Position numbers and translations under genes: made by a program
In this document: positions 6,259-14,540 of the stretch, one piece after another
How positions within the stretch are numbered: position 1 is the stretch's first letter
Layout of the letters: every line of letters begins with the position of its first letter
The notes under the pieces: model-generated
Told to the model about the DNA's origin: nothing
Seen by the model: the letters and a program-made list of their open reading frames with translations, nothing else
Databases searched by the model: none
Assembly: GCA_016235265.1 (NCBI GenBank)
Contig: JACRLI010000015.1
Span: 436,401 to 500,400, forward strand
Source of the DNA: Candidatus Eisenbacteria bacterium
Lineage (GTDB): Bacteria; Eisenbacteria; RBG-16-71-46; JACRLI01
Length of the DNA: 64,000 nt
Direction: 5' to 3'

Positions 6259-9027
6259 TTGCCCCGAGCCCTGGTCCGCACCCTTTCCGCTCTCGCACTC
6301 GTCCTCACCTGGCTCGGCTGGAGCGGGGCATCCGCGCGCGCCGCGCAGCCGGGGCTGGACCCGGAGGAAGTCCGCCTCGCGAGCCGGGCCGGCCGCGGGA
6401 CGGGCGCGGACAGCCGCGCGCCGGGCCCGCGCGGGGTGGGTTCTCCCCCCGTGGGGATCGCCCCCCAGGTCTACGAGCAGGCTGCCGGCACCGGCGGGCT
6501 GCACACCGCGGGCAACGTCTGGCTCCACGTGGACAACACCAATCTCTCCCCGGGCAACGCCTGGTTCGACCGGGGCCTGAACCGCGATCCGGGGGCGCAG
6601 TGGCCGGGACCATCGAAGGCCGAGTACCTCTACTACTCCAGCCTGTGGGTGGCCGCGAAGGACGACCAGGGCGCGCGCCGCGTGGACGACTCCGACGAGT
6701 TGCGCGGGGACCTGGCCGAATCCGCCCGGACCCTCCACGCCTACGCCGGCATGCGCGGAGGGCGCCGCGGCGAGGATGACGACGCAGACACCCGCGTGGA
6801 CGAGGACTTCCTCAACGGCAGCGACGACGACGGCGACGGGCGCGTGGACGAGGACTTCGGCGCCGTCTCCCCCGACATGTTCGCCACCGAGATGACCGAC
6901 CACACGCCGCAGGCGATGGAGGACGGAAGCTACACCGAGACGCACGTCCCGCTGGGCCTGCGCGTGCGCCGCACCTCGTTCGCCTGGCCCACCGCCGGGG
7001 CCAGCGACTTCGTGGGGCTGCACTACGAGATCACCAACGTGACGCGGGTGCTGGACGGCCGCGGGCACGCCCTGGACTCGGTCTTCGTGGGCATGTACTG
7101 GCGGCCCACCGCCGGCCCCCGAGGGGGCACCGCGGCCACCTCCGACGACCACGTGGGCTGGCTCGAGATCGGCGCCGACGGGGCCAGCCTTCCCGACACC
7201 TCGTTCAAGCTGCCCTCCCTGCTGCCGCAGTTCTCCGTGGCGCGGGCGCCGCTTTCGATCATCCACGCCTCGCACGCCGACTCGGTGATGCACGTCTTCT
7301 GGTGCGCCGACGACGACGGCGACGGCGGGGACACCCCCGGCGCCGGCGCGCTGGTGCTGCTGGGCGCGACGAAGTACCCGAGGCTGGGGTTCAAGGCCGC
7401 GATCACCCCCGACGACGTGAGCGGGGACACCTATGGCATCGCCCCCCGGGCCACCCGCGTGAATTCCTTCCGGCTGTTCTACCCGTCGATCCCCTATGAC
7501 CAGGGCGGGCGCCCGGTCACCGACGCGGAGCGCTGGGACGCGATGACCGAGGCGTCCCGCCAGCTGCGTGCCTTCCCCGCCCCCACCGCCACCGGGAGCT
7601 ACCGGGCGCTGTTCTCGACCGGCCCTTTCCTGGCCCTGCCCGCCGACAGCAGTATCGAGTTCGACGTCGCGGTGTGCGTGGGACGCGCCGACTACGACCT
7701 GTCGGTGCCGATGCCCCGCACCTGGGACGACCGCGCCGGGTTCCGCCGCAAGATGGGCGACCTCATCCCGAAGACCGAGTTCGATCCCCACCCGCAGAGC
7801 CTGCTGGAGGCCTGCCAGGAGGCCTGGAAGGTGCGGCGCGGCCGCTACAAGGCCAACACGCAGTACAACAAGATCACCTACTTCCCGCCCGAGCAGCCCT
7901 CCGCCTCGACCTCCTGCCGCAACCCTGGCTCGGACCCCTCCAGCCTGAGCTACCGGAACGCGGGCCAGCGCGGCCGGGAGGTGTGCGTGATGGGTGAGCG
8001 GGGCCGCACCATCGAGTACTTCGACTGCCGCGACGTCAACGACGAGATCGGCGTGAACTACCGCCGGCTCGACCCGTTCAAGTGCACCTGGTTCGACCTC
8101 GATTGCGACATGGCCACCGGCACGTGCGACTCGCCGGTGGGCGCGAACTACACCGGCAACCACCTGGTGGACCAGGAGACCTGGAACGCGAGCCTCCCGC
8201 CGGTCCTGCCCCGGCTGCGGACCGTGGCTGGCGACCGGAGTGTCGAGGTGCTGTGGGACGACCTCGCCGAGCAGGTGCCCAACCCGGTCACCGGCATGCG
8301 GGACTTCGTGGGTTACAGGTTGTACCGCGCCGCGGGATGGAAGCGCGACGCCGCCACGGGCGTGATCGGGCCCAACACCGACCTGTGGCAGCTGGTGGGC
8401 TGGTGGGCCACCGAGGGGTCCGTGGGCCAGGCGGCGCCCCTGGATTCGGCGCGCAATCCCGCGTTTCCGGAGGATCGCTACGACTCCACCGCGGTGTGTC
8501 CGGTGCCCGGCTGCCGCGCCCACCCGGTGGGCTACTACCACTTCGTGGACCGCGACGTGGCCAACGGATTCCGGTACTTCTACGCGGTCACCGCCTACAG
8601 CGAGACCCGCTCCGACATGCTGGGCCCCGAGGCGGGCAAGGTATCACGCGGGGAGACGGCGCTGGCCGCGGTGGAATCCACGGTGGTGAGCGCGCGCACC
8701 GACTGCGCGGGCGACCCGCGGGGCGTGAAGGTGGTGCCCAACCCCTACCGATTCCGGGCCGCGTGGGACCTGCGGCCCAGTTCCGACGACCCCACGGGCA
8801 CGCACGTGAACTTCAACCACCTGCCCTGCGGCCGCTTTACGCTCAGCATCTACACCGCGGCGGGCGACCTGGTGCAGCGCTTTCACGAGACCGACACGCG
8901 GCGCTCCGGCACGGTGGAGTGGAACCTGGTCTCCCGCAACGGCCAGGACGTGCGCGGAGGCATCTACGTGTACGCGGTCGAATCCGGGTCGGGAAGTTTC
9001 GTCGGCCGGTTCACGGTGATCCGGTGA
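6259..9027 (+). CDS. Large secreted protein with C-terminal FlgD-like/T9SS-type sorting domain
   Basis: About 922 residues. TTG 6259 is preferred because GGGAG lies 8 nt upstream and a signal peptide follows (basic LPRALVR, hydrophobic core, SARAAQ). The frame is open from 6163 but the extra residues look unstructured. Around residues 170-195 is an Asp-rich calcium-binding stretch with two D-x-D-x-D-G-R-V-D-E-D-F-type repeats. Cysteine-containing Ig/fibronectin-like regions follow (VEVLWDD, DFVGYRLYRAAGW). The last 95 residues form a FlgD-Ig-like domain: VVPNPYRF, then FTLSIYTAAGDLV, ending GIYVYAVESG..FTVIR. This is the pattern of T9SS type-A sorting domains. It is coupled by a GTGA overlap to the lipoprotein gene. 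Specific role unknown. Confidence 0.75.
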   Translation: MPRALVRTLSALALVLTWLGWSGASARAAQPGLDPEEVRLASRAGRGTGADSRAPGPRGVGSPPVGIAPQVYEQAAGTGGLHTAGNVWLHVDNTNLSPGNAWFDRGLNRDPGAQWPGPSKAEYLYYSSLWVAAKDDQGARRVDDSDELRGDLAESARTLHAYAGMRGGRRGEDDDADTRVDEDFLNGSDDDGDGRVDEDFGAVSPDMFATEMTDHTPQAMEDGSYTETHVPLGLRVRRTSFAWPTAGASDFVGLHYEITNVTRVLDGRGHALDSVFVGMYWRPTAGPRGGTAATSDDHVGWLEIGADGASLPDTSFKLPSLLPQFSVARAPLSIIHASHADSVMHVFWCADDDGDGGDTPGAGALVLLGATKYPRLGFKAAITPDDVSGDTYGIAPRATRVNSFRLFYPSIPYDQGGRPVTDAERWDAMTEASRQLRAFPAPTATGSYRALFSTGPFLALPADSSIEFDVAVCVGRADYDLSVPMPRTWDDRAGFRRKMGDLIPKTEFDPHPQSLLEACQEAWKVRRGRYKANTQYNKITYFPPEQPSASTSCRNPGSDPSSLSYRNAGQRGREVCVMGERGRTIEYFDCRDVNDEIGVNYRRLDPFKCTWFDLDCDMATGTCDSPVGANYTGNHLVDQETWNASLPPVLPRLRTVAGDRSVEVLWDDLAEQVPNPVTGMRDFVGYRLYRAAGWKRDAATGVIGPNTDLWQLVGWWATEGSVGQAAPLDSARNPAFPEDRYDSTAVCPVPGCRAHPVGYYHFVDRDVANGFRYFYAVTAYSETRSDMLGPEAGKVSRGETALAAVESTVVSARTDCAGDPRGVKVVPNPYRFRAAWDLRPSSDDPTGTHVNFNHLPCGRFTLSIYTAAGDLVQRFHETDTRRSGTVEWNLVSRNGQDVRGGIYVYAVESGSGSFVGRFTVIR

Positions 9028-11384
9028 TCGCGCCGGCGAGCCTGCGGGTGGCGGCGGCCACGCTGGCCCTCGGGGTGCTCACCCTGGCGGGCTGCGGAAG
9101 GCAGCTGGAGGGGGTGGCGCTGCCCAACCGCGCACCCGTGGTGCGCATCACCGAGGGTGAGGTGCTGGGCACGCCCGACGGCTCCGATCTCTCGCCCTAC
9201 ACCGTGAGCTTCCGCTGGACGGGATTCGATCCCGACGGCGCCGTCGAACACTACGCCTACGCCACGAGCGCCGCGGACACCGCCCTGGAGCGGCGCGACC
9301 GCTGGGGCGTCACCCGCCTCGGCTCGGTGCGGCTGCGCTACCGCGCCGACAGCGCGTACGCGGCGCTCGGCGACAGCTCACGCCGCAAGTTCACCTTCGC
9401 CCGCGCGCAGGGTTTCTTCGTCCGTGCCGTGGACGACGCCGGGATGATGTCGGCCTGGGAAGCGCGGATGTTCACCGCCTACGACATCGCGCCCACCACC
9501 GTGATCCGCTCGCCCATCAGCATCAACCGGCCGGCCAAGGTGGGACCCAGCACCGTCCTCCACTGGGACGGCGAGGACCTGGACGCAACCACTGAAGGCA
9601 GGCGACCGGCGCGCTACCACCTCTTCGTGCGCGACATCACGCCACCGCCGGTGGCCCTGTTCCAGTCGGACGTGGACCAGATGGCCCGCATCACCCTGCT
9701 CACGCGCGGCTTCTGCGTGGGGGGCGACACCACCAGCTGGCCGCTGGTCCTGGAGGTGGGCCACACTTACTGCGCCATCGTGCGGGCGGTGGACGAGGCC
9801 GGCGCCGAGGAGCCCCTGCCCACGCTGGAGCGGGACCCGCCCGGGGAAGTGCGCATCCTGCAGGCCAACGCGGCGCGCCTGGGGGTGAACATGTCCATCT
9901 TCACCGTGCAGGCCAGCACCTCAAAACCCAATCTGACGGTTCGGGCGGGCTCCGCCACGCGGTCCTTCCTGGGCTACGACCCCAACCAGGCGTTGAGCGT
10001 GCAGGTGCCGGCGGGCGCGGGCTTCCTGGTGTCATGGACCGCGAGCGCTGCGGACTACGGCGGGCAGGTCCTGGGCTACAGCTACGCGCTGGACATCGAC
10101 GATCCCACCGCCGACCGGCCGGTCATCACGCAGCCGGGCGGCTTCGCATGGGGCCCGGTGGATCCCCGGGCCACGATCTTCGTGTTCCCGTCGAGCACCC
10201 CGCCCGGGCAGCACAGGCTGTTCATCAAGACGCTGGACGAGGCGGGCGCAACCACCATCGCCGCGGTGCTGGTGGAGGTGGTGGCGCCGCGCTTCGATCG
10301 CGCGGTGCTCTATATCATGGACTCCCCCGACATGGTCAGCGGCGCCGGCGTGGGCACGGCGATGACGGTCGAGGAGAACGTGGCCTTCTGGAGGGACATC
10401 CTCGAGTCGGGGCGCACCTTCCTGGACACCCGGGAGGATCCCGCGGGGCGCTGCCGGCCGGTGGCGGGGGCCGACTCGTTCATCGTCAACCGGCCCAATC
10501 TGTTCCGCAACATCCCCTACTCGGTACTGGCGCGCTACCGGGCGATCGTATGGTACGTCCCGCAGGGGCGGGTGCTCGCCCCCACCGATTACATCCTCCA
10601 CCAGTACGCCGCCAGCGGCGGCTACAACAACCTGGTGGCCTACCTGCAGTCCGGCGGGCACGTGTGGGGCTTCGGGGGCGGATTCGGCAAGGCGCTGGAG
10701 ACGCTCGGCACGCCGTCCTACCCGGTCAACGCCGGCCGGGAAACCTCGGTCGGCAGCCTGGTGTACGACCTGCTGGGCATCCGCGGGTCGTGCACGCTGT
10801 TCCCGACGCAGAACAACTCGGTCAATCCGAACACCCATCCGGAGCGCGACCCGCGGATGGAGTCCCTTGAACCGCACCCGGTCTCCTTTAGCCGCGCCAC
10901 CGCGCGGGGCACGGAACCCTCGCGAATCCCGATGCTCTCCTTCGACGCCGGCCGCTACGACACCATGCCCCTGACGCGCTACGACACGCGCTACCAGAGC
11001 CTGCCCTACAGCGGCGCCAACGAGTGCCTGGACGGCCAGCCGCAGTCCTACCAGCCTGCCCGCCCCGATTCCTCGCCGTGGCAGCCGATCGCCATCTACC
11101 GGCCGCGGGGCCGACAGGCCACCGCCAGCATCGCGGGACTCTCCCCCCCGGTGCCCCTGGACGGAACCGTGGTCGGCTGGTACCACCGGGGGACCAGCCT
11201 GTCCTCCACCGCGGGCGCCCTGTCCGCGCCCTTCGAGCTGTACTTCTTCGGTGTGGACCTCGCGCTGATGCACCGAGAGGAGGTGCGCCGGCTCGCGGAC
11301 GTGCTGCTGTCCACCAAGGGCTGGGACATCCATCCCGGCGGGTGTCCCGGCAGGCCCTCAAAGACGCCGGGCAGGCATGAGTGA
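9024..11384 (+). CDS. Large lipoprotein with Ig-like and glutamine-amidotransferase-like regions
   Basis: The 786-residue product starts at GTG 9024, which overlaps the preceding TGA (GTGA). The signal peptide ends in the lipobox LAGC, so mature Cys25 would be lipidated. The N-terminal two thirds contain repeated Ig/FN3-like segments (RAPVVRIT, SFRWTGFDPDG, VHWDGEDLD-like, FIKTLDEAGA). From about residue 430 an alpha/beta region (RAVLYIMDSPD, YRAIVWYVPQG, GGHVWGFGGGFGK) resembles DUF4350/GATase1-like folds in which a sequence is judged inaccessible or absent for the catalytic Cys. It should sit in the envelope and may work with the upstream sorting-domain protein. Function is not known; the fold call is tentative. 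Confidence 0.65.
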   Translation: MIAPASLRVAAATLALGVLTLAGCGRQLEGVALPNRAPVVRITEGEVLGTPDGSDLSPYTVSFRWTGFDPDGAVEHYAYATSAADTALERRDRWGVTRLGSVRLRYRADSAYAALGDSSRRKFTFARAQGFFVRAVDDAGMMSAWEARMFTAYDIAPTTVIRSPISINRPAKVGPSTVLHWDGEDLDATTEGRRPARYHLFVRDITPPPVALFQSDVDQMARITLLTRGFCVGGDTTSWPLVLEVGHTYCAIVRAVDEAGAEEPLPTLERDPPGEVRILQANAARLGVNMSIFTVQASTSKPNLTVRAGSATRSFLGYDPNQALSVQVPAGAGFLVSWTASAADYGGQVLGYSYALDIDDPTADRPVITQPGGFAWGPVDPRATIFVFPSSTPPGQHRLFIKTLDEAGATTIAAVLVEVVAPRFDRAVLYIMDSPDMVSGAGVGTAMTVEENVAFWRDILESGRTFLDTREDPAGRCRPVAGADSFIVNRPNLFRNIPYSVLARYRAIVWYVPQGRVLAPTDYILHQYAASGGYNNLVAYLQSGGHVWGFGGGFGKALETLGTPSYPVNAGRETSVGSLVYDLLGIRGSCTLFPTQNNSVNPNTHPERDPRMESLEPHPVSFSRATARGTEPSRIPMLSFDAGRYDTMPLTRYDTRYQSLPYSGANECLDGQPQSYQPARPDSSPWQPIAIYRPRGRQATASIAGLSPPVPLDGTVVGWYHRGTSLSSTAGALSAPFELYFFGVDLALMHREEVRRLADVLLSTKGWDIHPGGCPGRPSKTPGRHE

Positions 11385-11400
11385 ATGCCTGCCCGGCGTC
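11363..11400 (+). terminator. Long hairpin with the lipoprotein stop codon in its loop
   Basis: GACGCCGGGCAGGCAT (11363-11378) pairs perfectly with ATGCCTGCCCGGCGTC (11385-11400) to give a 16-bp stem. The six-nt loop GAGTGA contains the TGA stop of the lipoprotein gene. Confidence 0.7.
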
Positions 11401-11427
11401 CATGTCTGCCGGGCGCCGGCGGACATG
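11401..11427 (-). terminator. Second hairpin between convergent genes
   Basis: CATGTC-T-GCCGG-GCG-CCGGC-G-GACATG is an almost perfect stem, 11 nt beyond the stop of the minus-strand M3 peptidase gene. Together with the preceding hairpin it fills the 53-bp gap between convergent genes. Confidence 0.5.
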
Positions 11428-11437
11428 AGTGCCGGTC

Positions 11438-13315
11438 CTACTTCTGGTCCCAGAGCTGTTCCATTTCCGTGAGCAACCGGTCGAAGAGCCGGCAGGTGGC
11501 CTCGATCGGCGCCGGCGTGGTCATGTCGACCCCGGCCTTCCTCAGCACCTCGATCGGGTACTCGCTGCTGCCGGCCTTCAGGAAGCCCAGGTAACGGTCC
11601 ACCGCGGGCTGTCCCTCGTTCAGGACCTTCTCCGAGAGCGCCGTGGCCGCGGCGTAGCTGGTGGCGTACTGGTACACGTAGAAGCTGCGGTAGAAGTGCG
11701 GGATCCGGCTCCACTCGTAGTCCGCCAGCGGGTCGAGGTGCAGGTCCGGGCCGTAGTAGCGCTGGAACAGTTCGCGGTACAACTTGTTCATCGCCTCGGC
11801 CGTGAGCGGCTTGCCCGCCTCGGACATCTCGTGGGTGCGCATCTCGAACTCGGCGAAGAGCGTCTGGCGGTAGAAGGTGGTGCGGATCTGCTCCAGGTAG
11901 TGGTTGAGCAGGAACAGCCGCTGCTGCCGGTCCATGGGCTGCTTCAGCAGGTAATTGATGAGGATGGCCTCGTTGCCGGTGGACGCCACCTCCGCCACGA
12001 ACAGGGAGTAGCCCGAGTAGGCGAACGGCTGCGTCTTCCAGGTGTAGTAGGAATGCATCGAGTGACCCATCTCGTGGGCCAGCGTGAACTCGTCCTCCAG
12101 GGTGTTGTTGTAGTTCAGCAGCACGTAGGGATGCACCGTGGGCGTGCCGCTGCTGTAGGCGCCGCTGCGCTTGCCCTGGTTTTCGTACACGTCGATCCAG
12201 CCGGAGTCGAGCCCCTTCCGGAAGTCCGCCAGGTACTGCTCCCCGAGCGGCTTGAGGCCCGCCAGCACCTCCTCGCGCGCCCGCGCGAAGGGCACGTCCA
12301 CCTTGGCGGCGGGCACCAGCGGCGTGTAGAGGTCATACACGTTCAGGGTGTCCAGGTGCATCCACTTCTTGCGCAGCGCCGCGTAGCGGTGCAGCGGGGC
12401 CAGGTTGGCGTTCACGGTGCGGACCAGGTTCTGGTACACCGCCACCGGGATGTTCCCCCGGTCCACCGAGGCCTCCAGCGCGCTCCCGTACTTCCGGGCG
12501 CGGGAATAGAAGATGTCGCGCTTCACGTTGGCGTTCATGCACGCGCCCAGCGTGTTGTTGAAGGAGGCATAGGTGCCGTTCACGGCGCGGAATGCGTCGC
12601 GGCGGACGCGCCGGTCGGGGGATTCCAGGAACCCCAGGAAGCGCCCCTTGGTGACGTCCACCTCCTTGCCGGAGGCGTCCTTGATGCTGCCGTACTTCAG
12701 GTCCGCGTCATTGAACGCGCCGAAGATCTGACCCGAGGCCCCCGACATCTCGCCCGCCTGTGCCAGCAGTCGCTCCAGGTCCTCGGACAGCGTGTGCCCG
12801 CGGGTGCGCTCCAGGTCCGCCAGCTTCTGGCGGTAGACCGCCAGATTCGTCGCCGAAGGATCGGACAGGAACTGCTCCAGCCTGGCGGGTTCCACGGCCA
12901 GGATTTCCGGGTCCATGTACGCGGTGGCCGCGCGCAGCTTCGAGCCCAGCCCGCTCATGCGGTCGCCCATCCCCTGGTACTTGGGCACGCGGGTGTCCTC
13001 GTCGCGCCGCATGGAGGCGTACACCCCCAGACGCGACCCGAGGATGCCCAGGGAATCCTGCATCCGCAGCCCCGCCAGCAGCGATGCCCCGGACGTGCCC
13101 AGCGTGCCCTTGAGAGCCGCCACCCGCGGCAGCATGGCCTCGAGCTGCCTGAAACCCGCGTCCCAGGCCTCGTCATTCGGGTAGATGTCCTCGAGGTGCC
13201 ACTTGTGGGCAGGATCGATCTCGGACCGCATCGGGACCTTCGAGGCCCCCTGGGCGGCGGCCAGGAGGGGAAGCAGGACAGCCAGGAGGACGGCGGAAAC
13301 CAGGATTCGTTTCAT
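11438..13315 (-). CDS. pepF: Exported M3 family oligoendopeptidase F-like metallopeptidase
   Basis: The 625-residue protein is of usual PepF size. The zinc site HEMGH is in FTLAHEMGHSMHSYY, at about residue 412, with the third-ligand Glu expected in EVASTGNEA some 25 residues later. ATG 13315 begins a clear signal peptide (MKRILVSAVLLAVLL...AAAQG), so unlike most cytoplasmic PepF enzymes this one should be periplasmic or secreted. A 27-codon upstream extension is possible but would bury the signal. It would degrade oligopeptides. It is a single gene, divergent from the histidine kinase at 13476. Confidence 0.9.
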   Translation of the reverse strand: MKRILVSAVLLAVLLPLLAAAQGASKVPMRSEIDPAHKWHLEDIYPNDEAWDAGFRQLEAMLPRVAALKGTLGTSGASLLAGLRMQDSLGILGSRLGVYASMRRDEDTRVPKYQGMGDRMSGLGSKLRAATAYMDPEILAVEPARLEQFLSDPSATNLAVYRQKLADLERTRGHTLSEDLERLLAQAGEMSGASGQIFGAFNDADLKYGSIKDASGKEVDVTKGRFLGFLESPDRRVRRDAFRAVNGTYASFNNTLGACMNANVKRDIFYSRARKYGSALEASVDRGNIPVAVYQNLVRTVNANLAPLHRYAALRKKWMHLDTLNVYDLYTPLVPAAKVDVPFARAREEVLAGLKPLGEQYLADFRKGLDSGWIDVYENQGKRSGAYSSGTPTVHPYVLLNYNNTLEDEFTLAHEMGHSMHSYYTWKTQPFAYSGYSLFVAEVASTGNEAILINYLLKQPMDRQQRLFLLNHYLEQIRTTFYRQTLFAEFEMRTHEMSEAGKPLTAEAMNKLYRELFQRYYGPDLHLDPLADYEWSRIPHFYRSFYVYQYATSYAAATALSEKVLNEGQPAVDRYLGFLKAGSSEYPIEVLRKAGVDMTTPAPIEATCRLFDRLLTEMEQLWDQK

Positions 13316-13438
13316 GGCGACCTTCCATGTGGGTGGGTACGCGGCCGGGCGGGCAGGTCGCGCGCCGGGCGGGGATCGCTGTGCACCGGGGTTCACGGAG
13401 CCTAGCGCGCCCCTCCCGGACGGTCAACGCAACGCGAG

Positions 13439-13467
13439 TTGCACGGGCGGGGTTCGGCCGCTAGCAT
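13439..13467 (+). promoter_or_regulatory. Promoter of hybrid kinase gene; implies leaderless mRNA
   Basis: The -35 box TTGCAC (13439-13444), 17-nt spacer and -10 box TAGCAT (13462-13467) stand only 8 nt before ATG 13476. No Shine-Dalgarno fits in that gap, so transcription should begin at or next to the A of ATG. Confidence 0.6.
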
Positions 13468-13475
13468 CGGTGGGC

Positions 13476-14540
13476 ATGAAGTACTCCCTGTCCGCCTGGC
13501 TACGCGCCGGCATCCTCCTTTTCGGCGCCGCCATCCCCCTCGCCGCCGGCGCCCTCTTGTGGCGTGCCGCCGAGCGCGCCGCCGCCTCGGAGCGCGAGCT
13601 GGTGCTCCAGCACACCGCCGAGTCGGCCCAGGCGGCCCTGCGGGCCGAGGCCGACCGGCTGGCGGCCCGCGTGGGCGGCGCGGTGGCGCGGGCGGAGTTG
13701 GTGGTGGCGGCGGGCGGCACGGGGGCGGGGCTGGATTCCTTGCTCCGGGCCACGCGGGACGAGATCCTGCCGCGGCCCAGCGATGGGGCGCTGGCGGTTT
13801 TCGACCCCCGGGGGCTGCCCGTGGCCGTCACCTCCCCGGCCCTGGGGCTCCTTGGGCCGCCGCCGCGGGGGCTGATCCGGCAGGCGATTGAAACGGGCTC
13901 GGCGACCGACTGCCTGGAGGAATCCGGGCGCCCGGTGCTGGCGTTGGCCGCCTCCCTGCGCCGCGGCGGCGAGGTGACGGGGGTGCTGGTGCTCACCCAC
14001 CTCATCGAGGCGGCGGGGGTCGGAGCGCGGGCCCAGGTAAAGGTCCTGTGGGCCGGCCGGGCGCTGCCGGAGGCCGACAGCCTCGAATCACGCATCTCGA
14101 TGGGTCTGCGGCACGCGGGCGCGGAGGCCTCCCGCGCGCCGCGCGTGCGCTTCCGCGTCTCGGCTCCCGGCCCCGCCGGTTACGAAGTGCTGGCGCTGCC
14201 CGCCTTCCCGGGCGCGACCGGGGCGGTGCCCTACGTGGCCGCCGCCCTGCCCCACTCCCCTCTCGGAGCGGCCGGGAGCCTGCCTGCGGCGGCGGCGGCG
14301 CTGCTGGTCCTGGGTGCCTGCGGGGGCGGGGGCCGGCGGCGAAGCCCGCGGCGGCGCCGGCGCGCGCCTCGCGCGGCCCGCTGCTGGACCCTCACGACGC
14401 CTCCTGGCAGCGCCAGATCCTCCAGCAGGCCCGCGAGTCCATCGTGGTCCTCGACGAGGGGATGCGGGTGCTCTACGCCAACCCGTACGCCGCGGAGGTC
14501 TCCGGCTTCAGCGTGGAGGAGCTCTCGGGGCTCGACGTGA
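13476..14540 (+). pseudogene. Hybrid histidine kinase, N-terminal sensor part (frameshifted)
   Basis: From ATG 13476 the frame encodes a short cytoplasmic tail, one transmembrane helix (AGILLFGAAIPLAAGALL) and a roughly 230-residue extracytoplasmic region, then a second hydrophobic segment (LPAAAAALLVLGAC, near 14,290-14,320). After that the translation turns into Arg/Ser-rich nonsense and stops at 14540. The continuation (PAS, GAF, PAS, kinase, receiver) is in the -1 frame starting near 14330. The likely break is in the tract CGGGGGCGGGGGCC at 14321-14334, where loss of one G would produce exactly this shift. It could be a sequencing indel, a real mutation or a programmed shift; coding remains clean on both sides, which favours an error or a recent event. 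Confidence 0.7.

Noticed and set aside
6031..8541. Very long minus-strand open frame opposite the secreted protein at 6259
   Set aside because: It is an antisense shadow typical of high GC: Val/Gly/Ala/Arg/His-rich translation with no domain, opposite a gene with a clear signal peptide and sorting domain.
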